Origin: Natribacillus halophilus
GTDB lineage: Bacteria > Bacillota > Bacilli > Bacillales > Marinococcaceae
Length of the DNA stretch: 53,201 nt
NCBI RefSeq assembly: GCF_900100185.1
Contig: NZ_FNEN01000006.1
Location: 27,424-80,624 of the forward strand
Direction: 5' to 3'
The translations under genes and the position numbers were made by a program. Positions 15,521 through 23,587 of this stretch are shown piece after piece (position 1 is the stretch's first letter; each line of letters opens with the position of its first letter). A model generated the notes under the pieces. That model ran no database searches. It was not told the DNA's origin and was given only the letters and a program-made list of their open reading frames with translations.

Positions 15521-16768
15521 TTACTCAGACACGGTCAGTTTCGTAAACTTCCGTTTGCCGACTTGCACGATCATACCGTCTTCAACGTCGACCTCTGTTT
15601 TAATGTCATTAACCTTTTCTTCGTTTATCTTTACGCCGCCGTTTTGGATCATTTTCCGAGCCTCACCCTTTGATGGCTGCATGTCCAGTTCAACGAGCAA
15701 GTTGATCACGGGAACCGTCGCTTGCCCTTTCCACTCAACCTCCGGAATATCCTTGGGTAGCGCCCGTTCCCGGAAGACGGTTTGGAAATATCGCTGCGCA
15801 TCGTCAGCTTCTTTTTCGCCGTGATACATCGCCACGAACTTGTGAGCCAATCGTTGCTTCGTATTCCGCGGATGTACGGTGCCATCTGCCAGGTCTTTTT
15901 CCAGCTGATCAATATCCGCAAGGGGAACATCGGTGGCCAGCTTGTAGTATTTAATCATGAGGTCATCCGGAATAGACATCGCTTTACCGAAGATTTCATT
16001 CGGTTCTTCATCAACACCGATGTAATTATCCAGTGACTTCGACATCTTGCGCTCGCCATCCAGGCCTTCGATCAGCGGCAAGGTGAGCGCAACCTGTTTT
16101 TCATGTCCATACGCCTCTTGAAGTTGCCGTCCCATGAGTAAGTTAAACGTTTGGTCCGTGCCCCCCACCTCGATATCGGTATCCATCGCTATGGAATCAT
16201 AGCCTTGCATCAAGGGGTAGAAAAATTCATGCACCGAAATCGGCTGATTGGAGGTGTAGCGGTTATGAAAATCTTCACGTTCGAGCATACGCGCGACCGT
16301 CAGATTGCCGGCCAATTTGAGCACATCTTCGAACATTAATTGACTTAACCATTCCGAGTTGTAGTAAAGCGTGGCCTTGTCCATATCCAACACTTTTCCG
16401 TACTGTTCTACATACGTTTGCGCGTTCTCCGCCACTTGCTCCGAGGTTAAAACTTTACGCGTCTCACTTCTTCCGCTCGGGTCCCCGATTTTGCCGGTGA
16501 AGTCGCCGATAAGCATTTGGATTTCATGCCCAAACTCCTGGAATTGCCGTAATTTATGCAGGACGACCGTGTGCCCAACGTGGACATCAGGGGCTGACGG
16601 GTCCATGCCCAGCTTGATTTTCAACGGCTGGCCTGTGACGACGGCTTTTTTGATTTTTTCCCGAAAAGCGTCCTCGGGCACAATCTCCACGACCCCTCTT
16701 TGCAGAGCTTGAACTTGTCGATCAATTTCTTTTTCCTGCTCTGGTGTCGCTGTTATTTCTTCTGACAT
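15521..16768 (-). CDS. tyrZ: Tyrosyl-tRNA synthetase, TyrZ type
   Basis: A 415-residue class I synthetase that charges tRNA-Tyr. 'DVHVGHTVVLHKLRQF' is the HIGH motif, 'RKMSKSLDNYIG' the KMSKS loop, and the last 60 residues form an S4-like RNA-binding domain ('ARKMIQNGGVKINEEKV'). The wording around HIGH and 'IGDFTGKIGDPSGRS' is that of the TyrZ subfamily rather than of B. subtilis TyrS, although the gene sits at the tyrS position next to rpsD. It is controlled by a T-box leader. Confidence 0.9.
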   Translation of the reverse strand: MSEEITATPEQEKEIDRQVQALQRGVVEIVPEDAFREKIKKAVVTGQPLKIKLGMDPSAPDVHVGHTVVLHKLRQFQEFGHEIQMLIGDFTGKIGDPSGRSETRKVLTSEQVAENAQTYVEQYGKVLDMDKATLYYNSEWLSQLMFEDVLKLAGNLTVARMLEREDFHNRYTSNQPISVHEFFYPLMQGYDSIAMDTDIEVGGTDQTFNLLMGRQLQEAYGHEKQVALTLPLIEGLDGERKMSKSLDNYIGVDEEPNEIFGKAMSIPDDLMIKYYKLATDVPLADIDQLEKDLADGTVHPRNTKQRLAHKFVAMYHGEKEADDAQRYFQTVFRERALPKDIPEVEWKGQATVPVINLLVELDMQPSKGEARKMIQNGGVKINEEKVNDIKTEVDVEDGMIVQVGKRKFTKLTVSE

Positions 16769-16795
16769 ACTAACGCCTCCTCATAAAATTGTGCA

Positions 16796-17029
16796 TAAAA
16801 AAATCCGCCCCCATAAAAAGGGACGAACGTGTCGCGGTACCACCCTTGTTGAAGACAATTGTCTTCCACCTCGGCTCTTTAACGCAGAGATACGTCACCT
16901 CTCAAGAGAAAACTCCGGCAATGTAATTCGTCGCCAATGACAGGATCGGCTCGCAGCACCCGCCGATTCTCTGGGCCTCAATCACAAACGACTACTTCGT
17001 TGCCTTCATTGTTTATCGGCATTATGAAT
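16796..17029 (-). promoter_or_regulatory. T-box leader (tyrosine) of tyrZ
   Basis: On the minus strand the leader carries the Stem I apical region (GGTGCTGCGAGCC), a likely specifier loop with TAC followed by A (GAATTACATTGC), the T-box sequence AAGGGTGGTACCGCG and a terminator (CGTCCC / GGGGGCG followed by seven T). Uncharged tRNA-Tyr would pair with the T-box and prevent termination. The TAC specifier agrees with the downstream gene. Confidence 0.93.
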
Positions 17030-17035
17030 GACTTT

Positions 17036-17065
17036 TTTATACCACAAAAAGAAATTAAAAGTCAA
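17036..17065 (-). promoter_or_regulatory. Promoter of tyrZ
   Basis: On the minus strand TTGACT, an 18-base spacer and TATAAA, about seven bases before the T-box leader. Confidence 0.75.
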
Positions 17066-17115
17066 CCGCATGAGCCTTTGCAAAAAGCGACAAAATAACA
17101 GGAGGAGGGAGGCCA

Positions 17116-19752
17116 ATGAAGCGTCGTTTGCATCAATTAAACGCCTGGATGGAACGATGGGCGCAGACTAGACTCGTCCGCCGTCTGGATATGACCGGGC
17201 AGGTTCTTTGGAATTTATATTTGATTATAGCCCTGACGATCCTTATCGGCCTAACTTTCGTCGGCGCCACCGGTATCGGTTATTTTGTCTCCCTTGCAGA
17301 AAATGCTCCGACCTATTCAGCCGAAGACATGAAAACAGAGATTCACGACTATGAAGAAACGAGCGAGATATATTTTGACAATGATACCTATTTAGGGGAA
17401 TTGCCATCAATTTTACACCGGCGGGAAGTTCCGCTTGATGACGTCTCCGATTACGTCACTCAGGCGATGATCGCCACCGAAGATGAATATTTTTATGAAC
17501 ATAGCGGCATTGTTCCGAAAGCGATCATGCGCGCCAGCTTTCAGGAAATCGCCGGGACAGGGAGACAAACGGGGGGAAGCACATTAACGCAACAGATCGT
17601 CAAAAACCAGCTGCTCTCCAATGAAGTCTCCTTTGACAGAAAAGCCCGGGAGATTATGGTCGCGCTCCGTTTGGAAAATTATATTGAAAAAGAAGAGATC
17701 CTGGAAGCTTACTTAAATATCGTTCCTTTTGGCAGAGATGCCTCCGGCACACAAATCGCCGGGATACAAACGGCCGCCCAGGGCGTTTTCGGTGTTGACG
17801 CCTCAGACCTTAACCTCCCGCAAGCGGCCTATCTCGCGGGAATGCCACAAAATCCCTTCAGTTATAGCCCTTTTAATCCCGACGGTAACGTCAGGGATAA
17901 CTCAGCCGCCGGCATCAAGCGGATGGAAACCGTCCTCTCCCGCATGCATGAAAATGACATGATCGACGACGAGACTTACGAGGAAGCTCTTACCTACGAT
18001 ATTGAACAACATTTAACGGATAAATCAACCGGGAAGCGCAAAAGCCTGGATGATTACCCTTACCTCACCGATGAAACGGAACGAAGAGCGAGCCTTATTC
18101 TCCGTGATGTATTATTGGAGGAAAACAACGTAGATGTATCAACTCTGGACGATGAAACCCATGCAAATATGCTGGAGAGTTATTTGGAAGAGGCAAAAAA
18201 TCAGCTTCGTCTCGGGGGGTACCGTATTCATACGACCATCGACCAAAACATCTATGATGCCATGAATGAAGCGATCGACAACGATAACCTTTTCGGTCCG
18301 GATCGCGGAGATAAACCGGAAGAAATCGGCGCGTCCTTGATCGATAACGAAACAGGCGCTGTACTCGGATTTGTAGGAGGACGGGATTTCGAACGCGAAA
18401 ATTTAAACCACGCCACTCAGGGGCATCGCTCGATCGGGTCAACGATAAAACCGTTAATGCCTTACGGTTCCGCGCTGGAGCGCGGGGTTGTCCAACCGGC
18501 CTATCTCCTTCCGGATGTGCCGTCAACATACAGTGATGGAACCAAATTGACGAACTATAGAGACAGTTATCGCGGGTTTATGTCAGTGCGGGATGCCATA
18601 AAGGATTCGCAAAATGTACCTGCGATGAAAACCTTCCAGCAACTCGATCAAGAAGATGCGCACGCCGATTTGCTTGACATGGGCTTCTCCCTTCCCGATG
18701 AACATCTTTATGAAGCCACGGCTCTCGGAGCCATAGACGCGACAGTGGAAGAAAATACGAGTGCCATGTCTCTTTTCGGGAACGAGGGCACGAGGGCAGA
18801 ATCTTATATGATTGAGCGGATTGAAACGCAAAATGGGGAGATTATCTATGAACACGAACCGGAAGCGGTAGACGTTTTTTCTCCGGAAACATCTTATCTC
18901 GCCATTGATATGTTACGGGATGTATTAAAGAGCGGAACCGCTCAATTTTTGCCGGCGATGATGAATGACAATGGCGATTGGGCGGGAAAAACCGGGACGA
19001 GCGACGATTATCATGATGCCTGGTTTATCGGTCTCAACCCGCGTGTGACATTAGGTGTATGGATAGGATATGACCAACCCCAGCCGATCGAAAGACAGTT
19101 TAATGGCCACACTTATAGTCAACGCGTACAAGGCCTATGGGCGACGATGATGAACGCGGCTGCTGATGCAAATAGTGGACGCATCTTTAGCGAAGATGAT
19201 TTTAGCGCACCGGATGGCGTAGAACGGGAAACAATTTGCGGCATTAATGGCCTTTTGCCCTCAATAAAATGTCACGATGCAGGGCTGGTTAGTTCTGATC
19301 TTTTTAACGAAGAACACTTGCCTGCAGAAAAAGATGATTCCCGTGAAGAACGTTACGTCACGATTAGCGGGGTCAATTATCGCGCCCCGGAAGAGACGCC
19401 GACGGAATTCACAAAGGACGGCCTCGCCGTAGATACGCCATTTCTTGAGTACATCGACCTTAATGAATCTGATGGCCTGCTCGGTGATATCATTCTTGAA
19501 CAGGAACCACCGGTCACCGCAGATCCTCCTGAAGCTGTTAGTGGTGTGTCCGCTAGTGAAAGCACGTTAAGCTGGGCAGAGCACCCCGACGCTAATATCA
19601 TCGGATATCGCATTTATCAAAGTGACGGCAAGCAGGTAGCAAGCGTCACCGGTCATAAATCAACCACTTACCAAGGCATTGGTGAGGGTGAAAATTATTA
19701 TGTGACCGCCGTGGATACACTCGGACGGGAATCCCCCCTTGCTTCCCAGTAA
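17116..19752 (+). CDS. Class A penicillin-binding protein with C-terminal FN3 domain
   Basis: An 878-residue bifunctional peptidoglycan synthase. A short cytoplasmic tail and one membrane span (about 32-57) lead into a GT51 glycosyltransferase domain with catalytic Glu in 'IATEDEYFYEHSG' (Glu122) and 'GGSTLTQQIVKNQLL'. The transpeptidase domain has 'SIGSTIKP' (Ser near 442), 'DSQN' (near 497) and 'KTGTS' (near 625). The last 80 residues resemble a fibronectin type III domain ('SASESTLSWAEHPDANIIGY'). Sequence is acidic, consistent with an extracellular protein of a salt-adapted species. GGAGGGAGG precedes the ATG. I cannot assign it to a particular B. subtilis PBP. Confidence 0.92.
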   Translation: MKRRLHQLNAWMERWAQTRLVRRLDMTGQVLWNLYLIIALTILIGLTFVGATGIGYFVSLAENAPTYSAEDMKTEIHDYEETSEIYFDNDTYLGELPSILHRREVPLDDVSDYVTQAMIATEDEYFYEHSGIVPKAIMRASFQEIAGTGRQTGGSTLTQQIVKNQLLSNEVSFDRKAREIMVALRLENYIEKEEILEAYLNIVPFGRDASGTQIAGIQTAAQGVFGVDASDLNLPQAAYLAGMPQNPFSYSPFNPDGNVRDNSAAGIKRMETVLSRMHENDMIDDETYEEALTYDIEQHLTDKSTGKRKSLDDYPYLTDETERRASLILRDVLLEENNVDVSTLDDETHANMLESYLEEAKNQLRLGGYRIHTTIDQNIYDAMNEAIDNDNLFGPDRGDKPEEIGASLIDNETGAVLGFVGGRDFERENLNHATQGHRSIGSTIKPLMPYGSALERGVVQPAYLLPDVPSTYSDGTKLTNYRDSYRGFMSVRDAIKDSQNVPAMKTFQQLDQEDAHADLLDMGFSLPDEHLYEATALGAIDATVEENTSAMSLFGNEGTRAESYMIERIETQNGEIIYEHEPEAVDVFSPETSYLAIDMLRDVLKSGTAQFLPAMMNDNGDWAGKTGTSDDYHDAWFIGLNPRVTLGVWIGYDQPQPIERQFNGHTYSQRVQGLWATMMNAAADANSGRIFSEDDFSAPDGVERETICGINGLLPSIKCHDAGLVSSDLFNEEHLPAEKDDSREERYVTISGVNYRAPEETPTEFTKDGLAVDTPFLEYIDLNESDGLLGDIILEQEPPVTADPPEAVSGVSASESTLSWAEHPDANIIGYRIYQSDGKQVASVTGHKSTTYQGIGEGENYYVTAVDTLGRESPLASQ

Positions 19753-19840
19753 GTTTAGCAGCCGGATAGAAGGATTTATCAGCCATTCAGAAGATCTCGC
19801 AGAACCGCCGGACCATGCCGGCACGAGTCCAATTGATCGT

Positions 19841-19869
19841 TTGCCATCAGATAAGGTATAGTGTATACT
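19841..19869 (+). promoter_or_regulatory. Promoter of the antitoxin RNA
   Basis: TTGCCA, a 17-base spacer and TATACT. Transcription would begin near 19876, running toward the toxin gene. Confidence 0.7.
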
Positions 19870-19875
19870 ATGTAT

Positions 19876-20021
19876 AAGAAAAGCGTACATTTAAAAAGAC
19901 CGTGGTGTAGATACGCCATCGGTCTCCAATAGAACAAGTCCTACCATGGGCTTTGTTCATCTTAGGAGATGAAGTAGCCACCCTTTTGGATTAGGGCCCA
20001 GGGGTGGTTACTTCTTTTTTT
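19876..20021 (+). ncRNA. Antisense antitoxin RNA of a type I TA locus
   Basis: A predicted RNA of about 145 bases between a good promoter and a strong terminator (GAAGTAGCCACCC / GGGTGGTTACTTC then TTTTTTT, 19971-20021). Its 3' part is complementary to the last codons and 3' untranslated region of the toxin mRNA made from the other strand. This is the TxpA/RatA and BsrG/SR4 layout of B. subtilis. It has no open frame. Confidence 0.7.
19893..19925 (-). terminator. Terminator of the toxin mRNA
   Basis: On the minus strand AGACCG ... CGGTCT is followed by TTTTTAAA. Confidence 0.7.
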
Positions 20022-20100
20022 GATCGTCATGTTTCATCATCAAAACCACCAATGTGGCCACTGCCACACAAAGCATAGCTGTTTCAAAAGTGACTACCAT
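20008..20100 (-). CDS. 30-residue type I toxin (holin-like membrane peptide)
   Basis: A 30-residue peptide, 'MVVTFETAMLCVAVATLVV' and then LMMKHDDQKKK, with one membrane span and a charged tail. It has the size and plan of the Firmicute holin-like type I toxins and of the peptide at 12438-12530. The ribosome site AAGGGTG, seven bases before the ATG, is locked in a 6-bp hairpin (CACCCT / AGGGTG, 20107-20126), a known device for delaying toxin translation. The stop codon sits in the hairpin arm shared with the antitoxin terminator. An extended -10 (TGGTATGAT, 20191-20196) lies upstream, giving an mRNA of about 290 bases that overlaps the antisense RNA along its whole length. Confidence 0.75.
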   Translation of the reverse strand: MVVTFETAMLCVAVATLVVLMMKHDDQKKK

Positions 20101-20106
20101 GACCGC

Positions 20107-20126
20107 TCACCCTTAACAAACAGGGT
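20107..20126 (-). promoter_or_regulatory. Ribosome-site-masking hairpin of the toxin mRNA
   Basis: CACCCT-GTTTGTTA-AGGGTG on the minus strand; the right arm is the toxin Shine-Dalgarno sequence. Confidence 0.65.
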
Positions 20127-20318
20127 GCCGATGGCACGAGGGTTTACGAGAGATGAACATCCACCCCTGGTCGGTTGTTCTATTGTCTCTATCATACCAC
20201 ACTTTTAGGCTCAAAGGTTGTCAGATGCAAAGCTGCCATGAGCACCGTCTGGTGATCGCTCCACTTGCAATTCGAAGAATCACCTATTACCCCCGAGTTG
20301 CATCGATCCCTAAGAAAA

Positions 20319-20357
20319 ACCGATAAAGATCATGCCGCAGGCATAGTCCTTATCGGT
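20319..20357 (-). terminator. Terminator after acsA
   Basis: On the minus strand ACCGATAAGGA ... TCTTTATCGGT with an inner ATGCC/GGCAT stem, followed by TTTTCTTA. Confidence 0.8.
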
Positions 20358-20376
20358 CCAAAACATCATATCTTAA

Positions 20377-22098
20377 TCAATCATCATCCATCGTCGACAA
20401 ATCGCCGGTTGGCAAATCAAGTTCCCACGCTTTCAGGACACGGCGCATGATTTTACCGCTTCGGGTCTTCGGCAGTTTGTCTCTAATATCCATTTCCCGT
20501 GGGGCCGCGTGGGCGGCTAAGCCGTTTTTCACGAAGTTACGGATATCCTCTTTTAATTCATCCGTCTCTTCATATCCTTCACGCAGCGCGACAAAGGCCT
20601 TGATAATTTCACCGCGTACGGGATCCGGTTTGCCGATGACACCCGCTTCACCGACAGCCGGGTGTTCCACAAGCTTGCTTTCCACTTCAAATGGGCCTAC
20701 GCGCTCTCCGGCCGTAAGGATGACATCATCGACCCGGCCCTGGAACCAATAGTAACCATCTTCGTCTTTATAGGCGGAATCCCCGGAGACATACCAGCCC
20801 GGAAATTCAAAATAACCCTGGTACTTTTCTTCGTTATTCCAGATGGTCCGCATCATCGCTGGCCAGCTCGTACGCAAGGCAAGATTCCCCATGCGATTCG
20901 GCGGCAGTTCGTTGCCCTGGTCATCCAGAATACCTGCTTCCACGCCCGGGATGGGCTTACCCATCGAACCAGGTTTTACCGTCAAGCTCGGAAAGTTCGT
21001 GATCATGATCGCACCCGTTTCCGTCATCCACCAGGAATCATGAATACGCAGACCATACACTTCATGACCCCACCGGACGACTTCAGGGTTTAACGGCTCG
21101 CCGACGCTGAGGATATGCCGCAGGCTTGAGAGATCATAATTCTTCACGATTTCGTCCCCGGCGCTCGCCAACATGCGAAGCGCGGTCGGTGCACTGTACC
21201 ACACGGTAACATTGTATTTTTCCAATGTGCCGTACCAGGATTCGGGACTAAAGCGCCCGCCGCGAACGACGTTCGTCACACCATTGAGCCACGGAGCAAA
21301 GATACCGTAAGATGTCCCGGTGACCCAGCCCGGATCCGCCGTGCACCAATACACATCATCTTCTTTTAAGTCCAGCACCCATTTGCCCGTTTGATAATGC
21401 TGAATCATAGCCGCATGAACATGAAGAACCCCTTTTGGCGTTCCCGTTGAACCGGATGTATAGTGCAAAATAAGTCCATCCTCGCGGTCCACCCAGGTGA
21501 TATCATGACTTTCGGAGGCCTGTTCCATCCGGCCTTTAAAGTCCAGCGTTTTCCCTTCTTCCTTGACATCGTCGCCCTGGATAAAGACTTTTTCCAACGC
21601 CGGCAGCTCTGAAACGGGGACACGACCGACAAGTTCGGGTGTCGTTACAATCGCTTTCGCTTCACTATTTTCCAGGCGATCCCTAACGGCGCCTTCCATA
21701 AAGGCTTCAAACAAAGGTCCGATGATCGCACCAATTTTTATGGCCCCGAGCGCAGCAAAATATAATTCCGGTGAACGCGACATAAAAATAAAGACACGGT
21801 CGCCTTTTTCAATGCCGGCTTCCTTGAAGACATTGGCCGCTTTATCGGACATTTTCTTCATCTCGGCAAAGGTGTAAGCTTCATCACGCTGATCATCGCT
21901 ATAATATAAGGCAACTTGATCTTTTTTGCCGTCTTTTTCCGCAAAGCGATCGATCGCTTCATGAGCCATATTCACTTTCCCGGTTTTGTGAAAGGTAAAG
22001 GCCTCTTCAACCTCTGCCCAATCAAAATGTTTTACGGCTTCTTCATAATTTTTAAGGTTGTGGTCTCCACTTTTTGGTGGAAGCGATTGCAATTCCAT
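20377..22098 (-). CDS. acsA: Acetyl-CoA synthetase AcsA
   Basis: A 573-residue AMP-forming synthetase that activates acetate to acetyl-CoA in two steps. 'LHYTSGSTGTPKGVLHVH' is the phosphate-binding loop, 'DSWWMTETG' the A5 motif, 'YVSGDSAYKDEDGYYWFQGR' the hinge region, and 'LPKTRSGKIMRR' carries the catalytic lysine that AcuA acetylates. The divergent acuABC operon encodes that regulatory system, as in B. subtilis. GGAAAGGAAG precedes the ATG. A candidate cre site lies in the first codons. Confidence 0.96.
   Translation of the reverse strand: MELQSLPPKSGDHNLKNYEEAVKHFDWAEVEEAFTFHKTGKVNMAHEAIDRFAEKDGKKDQVALYYSDDQRDEAYTFAEMKKMSDKAANVFKEAGIEKGDRVFIFMSRSPELYFAALGAIKIGAIIGPLFEAFMEGAVRDRLENSEAKAIVTTPELVGRVPVSELPALEKVFIQGDDVKEEGKTLDFKGRMEQASESHDITWVDREDGLILHYTSGSTGTPKGVLHVHAAMIQHYQTGKWVLDLKEDDVYWCTADPGWVTGTSYGIFAPWLNGVTNVVRGGRFSPESWYGTLEKYNVTVWYSAPTALRMLASAGDEIVKNYDLSSLRHILSVGEPLNPEVVRWGHEVYGLRIHDSWWMTETGAIMITNFPSLTVKPGSMGKPIPGVEAGILDDQGNELPPNRMGNLALRTSWPAMMRTIWNNEEKYQGYFEFPGWYVSGDSAYKDEDGYYWFQGRVDDVILTAGERVGPFEVESKLVEHPAVGEAGVIGKPDPVRGEIIKAFVALREGYEETDELKEDIRNFVKNGLAAHAAPREMDIRDKLPKTRSGKIMRRVLKAWELDLPTGDLSTMDDD
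22078..22091. promoter_or_regulatory. Candidate cre (CcpA operator) at the start of acsA
   Basis: TGGAAGCGATTGCA matches the cre consensus TGNNARCGNWWWCA at all but one defined position. It lies within codons 3-7 of acsA, about 40-53 bases downstream of the predicted start of transcription, where bound CcpA would block elongation. acsA is CcpA-repressed in B. subtilis, and ccpA is encoded 4 kb away here. Confidence 0.6.
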
Positions 22099-22137
22099 GG
22101 GCTATCTTCCTTTCCTGCAAAAATGAAAGCTACTTTA

Positions 22138-22166
22138 AGTATACTAGTTTAAGGAATGCGAATCAA
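22138..22166 (-). promoter_or_regulatory. Promoter of acsA
   Basis: On the minus strand TTGATT, a 17-base spacer and TATACT, about 40 bases upstream of the start codon. Confidence 0.75.
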
Positions 22167-22274
22167 TTTACAACTGTAAAGAATTCGTCACTTGAAAAAG
22201 AACATTTTTCCCATCATTTCTCACAATCATGTATAATGAAGATAGGTATCCCCATAAAGGTGGTTCATAACTTG

Positions 22275-22907
22275 ATGAAACACATTAAAACGTATTATAG
22301 TGAAGAAATCGAGTCCGATGGCAAAAAGCTCTTGTTTGAAGGTCCTATCTCCGGTGAACAAATCAATCGCTATGATTTCCATGAAGGACTCGTCGCTTTT
22401 CGCCAACCCAGGGAACAAAAAAAGGCACTGGCGGAGATCGCTGATCTTCCCGAAGGCCGCATCAACGTCGCCGTCGATGACGGTATGATTATTGGGTACG
22501 TCACGTTTGTTTATCCTGACCCCCTGGAACGCTGGTCGGAAAGTCCATTGGACAACTTACTGGAACTCGGTGCCATCGAAGTGGCGTTCGAGTACCGTGG
22601 GCTCAACGTGGGTAGCCGCTTACTGGAATTATCGATGTACGACGATGCCATGGAAGACTATATCATTATCACCACTGAATATTATTGGCACTGGGATTTA
22701 AAGAATAGTGGCAAATCCGTGTGGGAGTATCGTAAAATCATGGAGAAAATGATGAATAAAGGCGGCCTGGAATGGATGGCTACGGATGACCCGGAAATTA
22801 GCTCCCATCCGGCGAATTGTTTATTGGTACGGATTGGAAGCCGCGTGCCCCTGGAGGACGTGCAAACCTTTGACAACGTACGCTTTATGGACCGCTTCAT
22901 GATTTGA
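22275..22907 (+). CDS. acuA: Acetyltransferase AcuA (AcsA inactivation)
   Basis: A 210-residue GNAT-family protein acetyltransferase, the same length as B. subtilis AcuA, which acetylates the active-site lysine of AcsA and switches it off. The acetyl-CoA binding region is 'YRGLNVGSRLLEL' (about 110-122). AAAGGTGG precedes ATG 22275. A TATAAT with upstream TG (near 22234-22239) is probably the -10 of the acuABC promoter. First gene of acuABC, divergent from its target gene. Confidence 0.93.
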   Translation: MKHIKTYYSEEIESDGKKLLFEGPISGEQINRYDFHEGLVAFRQPREQKKALAEIADLPEGRINVAVDDGMIIGYVTFVYPDPLERWSESPLDNLLELGAIEVAFEYRGLNVGSRLLELSMYDDAMEDYIIITTEYYWHWDLKNSGKSVWEYRKIMEKMMNKGGLEWMATDDPEISSHPANCLLVRIGSRVPLEDVQTFDNVRFMDRFMI

Positions 22908-22930
22908 AAAAGAGAGGGGGCTTCCTCACA

Positions 22931-23587
22931 ATGAATGCTGAAGATATCATGAGAAGAAACGCTCATCCGTTAAAGGGTGATGATACGATCGAAAGTGCGG
23001 TAGACCTCATGGAAAAAGAGCGCCTCCGCCATATCCCGATCATCGAAAATGATGATACCTTGATCGGCATTATCTCTGACCGGGATGTCCGTGATGCGAG
23101 ATATTCCATTTTTAGCGACAAACGCCTTGATGACATATTACAAAAACCTCTGACAACCATTATGAAAACGGAAGTTTTCACCGTTCATCCCCTTGATTTT
23201 GTCGCGGATGTGGCCTCGATGCTGAGCGAAAAGCGCATCAACGCTGCCCCGGTAGCCGTTGACGATAAACTGATTGGCATGATTACCGGGCGGGACTTGC
23301 TTGATACGCTCGTTCAACTTATGGGGGCGGACCAACCCAGTTCGCAAATCGAGGTGAAAGTCTCCAATGTCAGCGGGCAGCTTGCGGATGTCGCGGCGGT
23401 ATTCAAGGACCACGGCATCAATGTCACCAGCATGCTCATCTACCCCGATAAACAAATGGCGTACCAGATCCTCGCTTTTCGAATTCAGACGATGGATGCA
23501 AGAAAGGCGATCGCTTCCCTCGAGGACAAAGGTTACGAGATTGCCGGCCCGACCATGCCGGATATGGGAGGTCCTGCGTCTTCATGA
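22931..23587 (+). CDS. acuB: CBS-pair and ACT domain protein AcuB
   Basis: A 218-residue protein with two CBS domains ('AEDIMRRNAHPLKGDDTIES' to 'GIISDRDVRDA', then 'IMKTEVFTVHPLDFVADVAS' to 'GMITGRDLLDTL') and a C-terminal ACT domain from about 143 ('IEVKVSNVSGQLADVAAVFK'). It is encoded between the acetylating and deacetylating enzymes of AcsA, but its biochemical role is not established; CBS domains suggest nucleotide sensing. ATG 22931 follows GAGAGGGGG. Its stop overlaps acuC by four bases. Confidence 0.9.
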   Translation: MNAEDIMRRNAHPLKGDDTIESAVDLMEKERLRHIPIIENDDTLIGIISDRDVRDARYSIFSDKRLDDILQKPLTTIMKTEVFTVHPLDFVADVASMLSEKRINAAPVAVDDKLIGMITGRDLLDTLVQLMGADQPSSQIEVKVSNVSGQLADVAAVFKDHGINVTSMLIYPDKQMAYQILAFRIQTMDARKAIASLEDKGYEIAGPTMPDMGGPASS

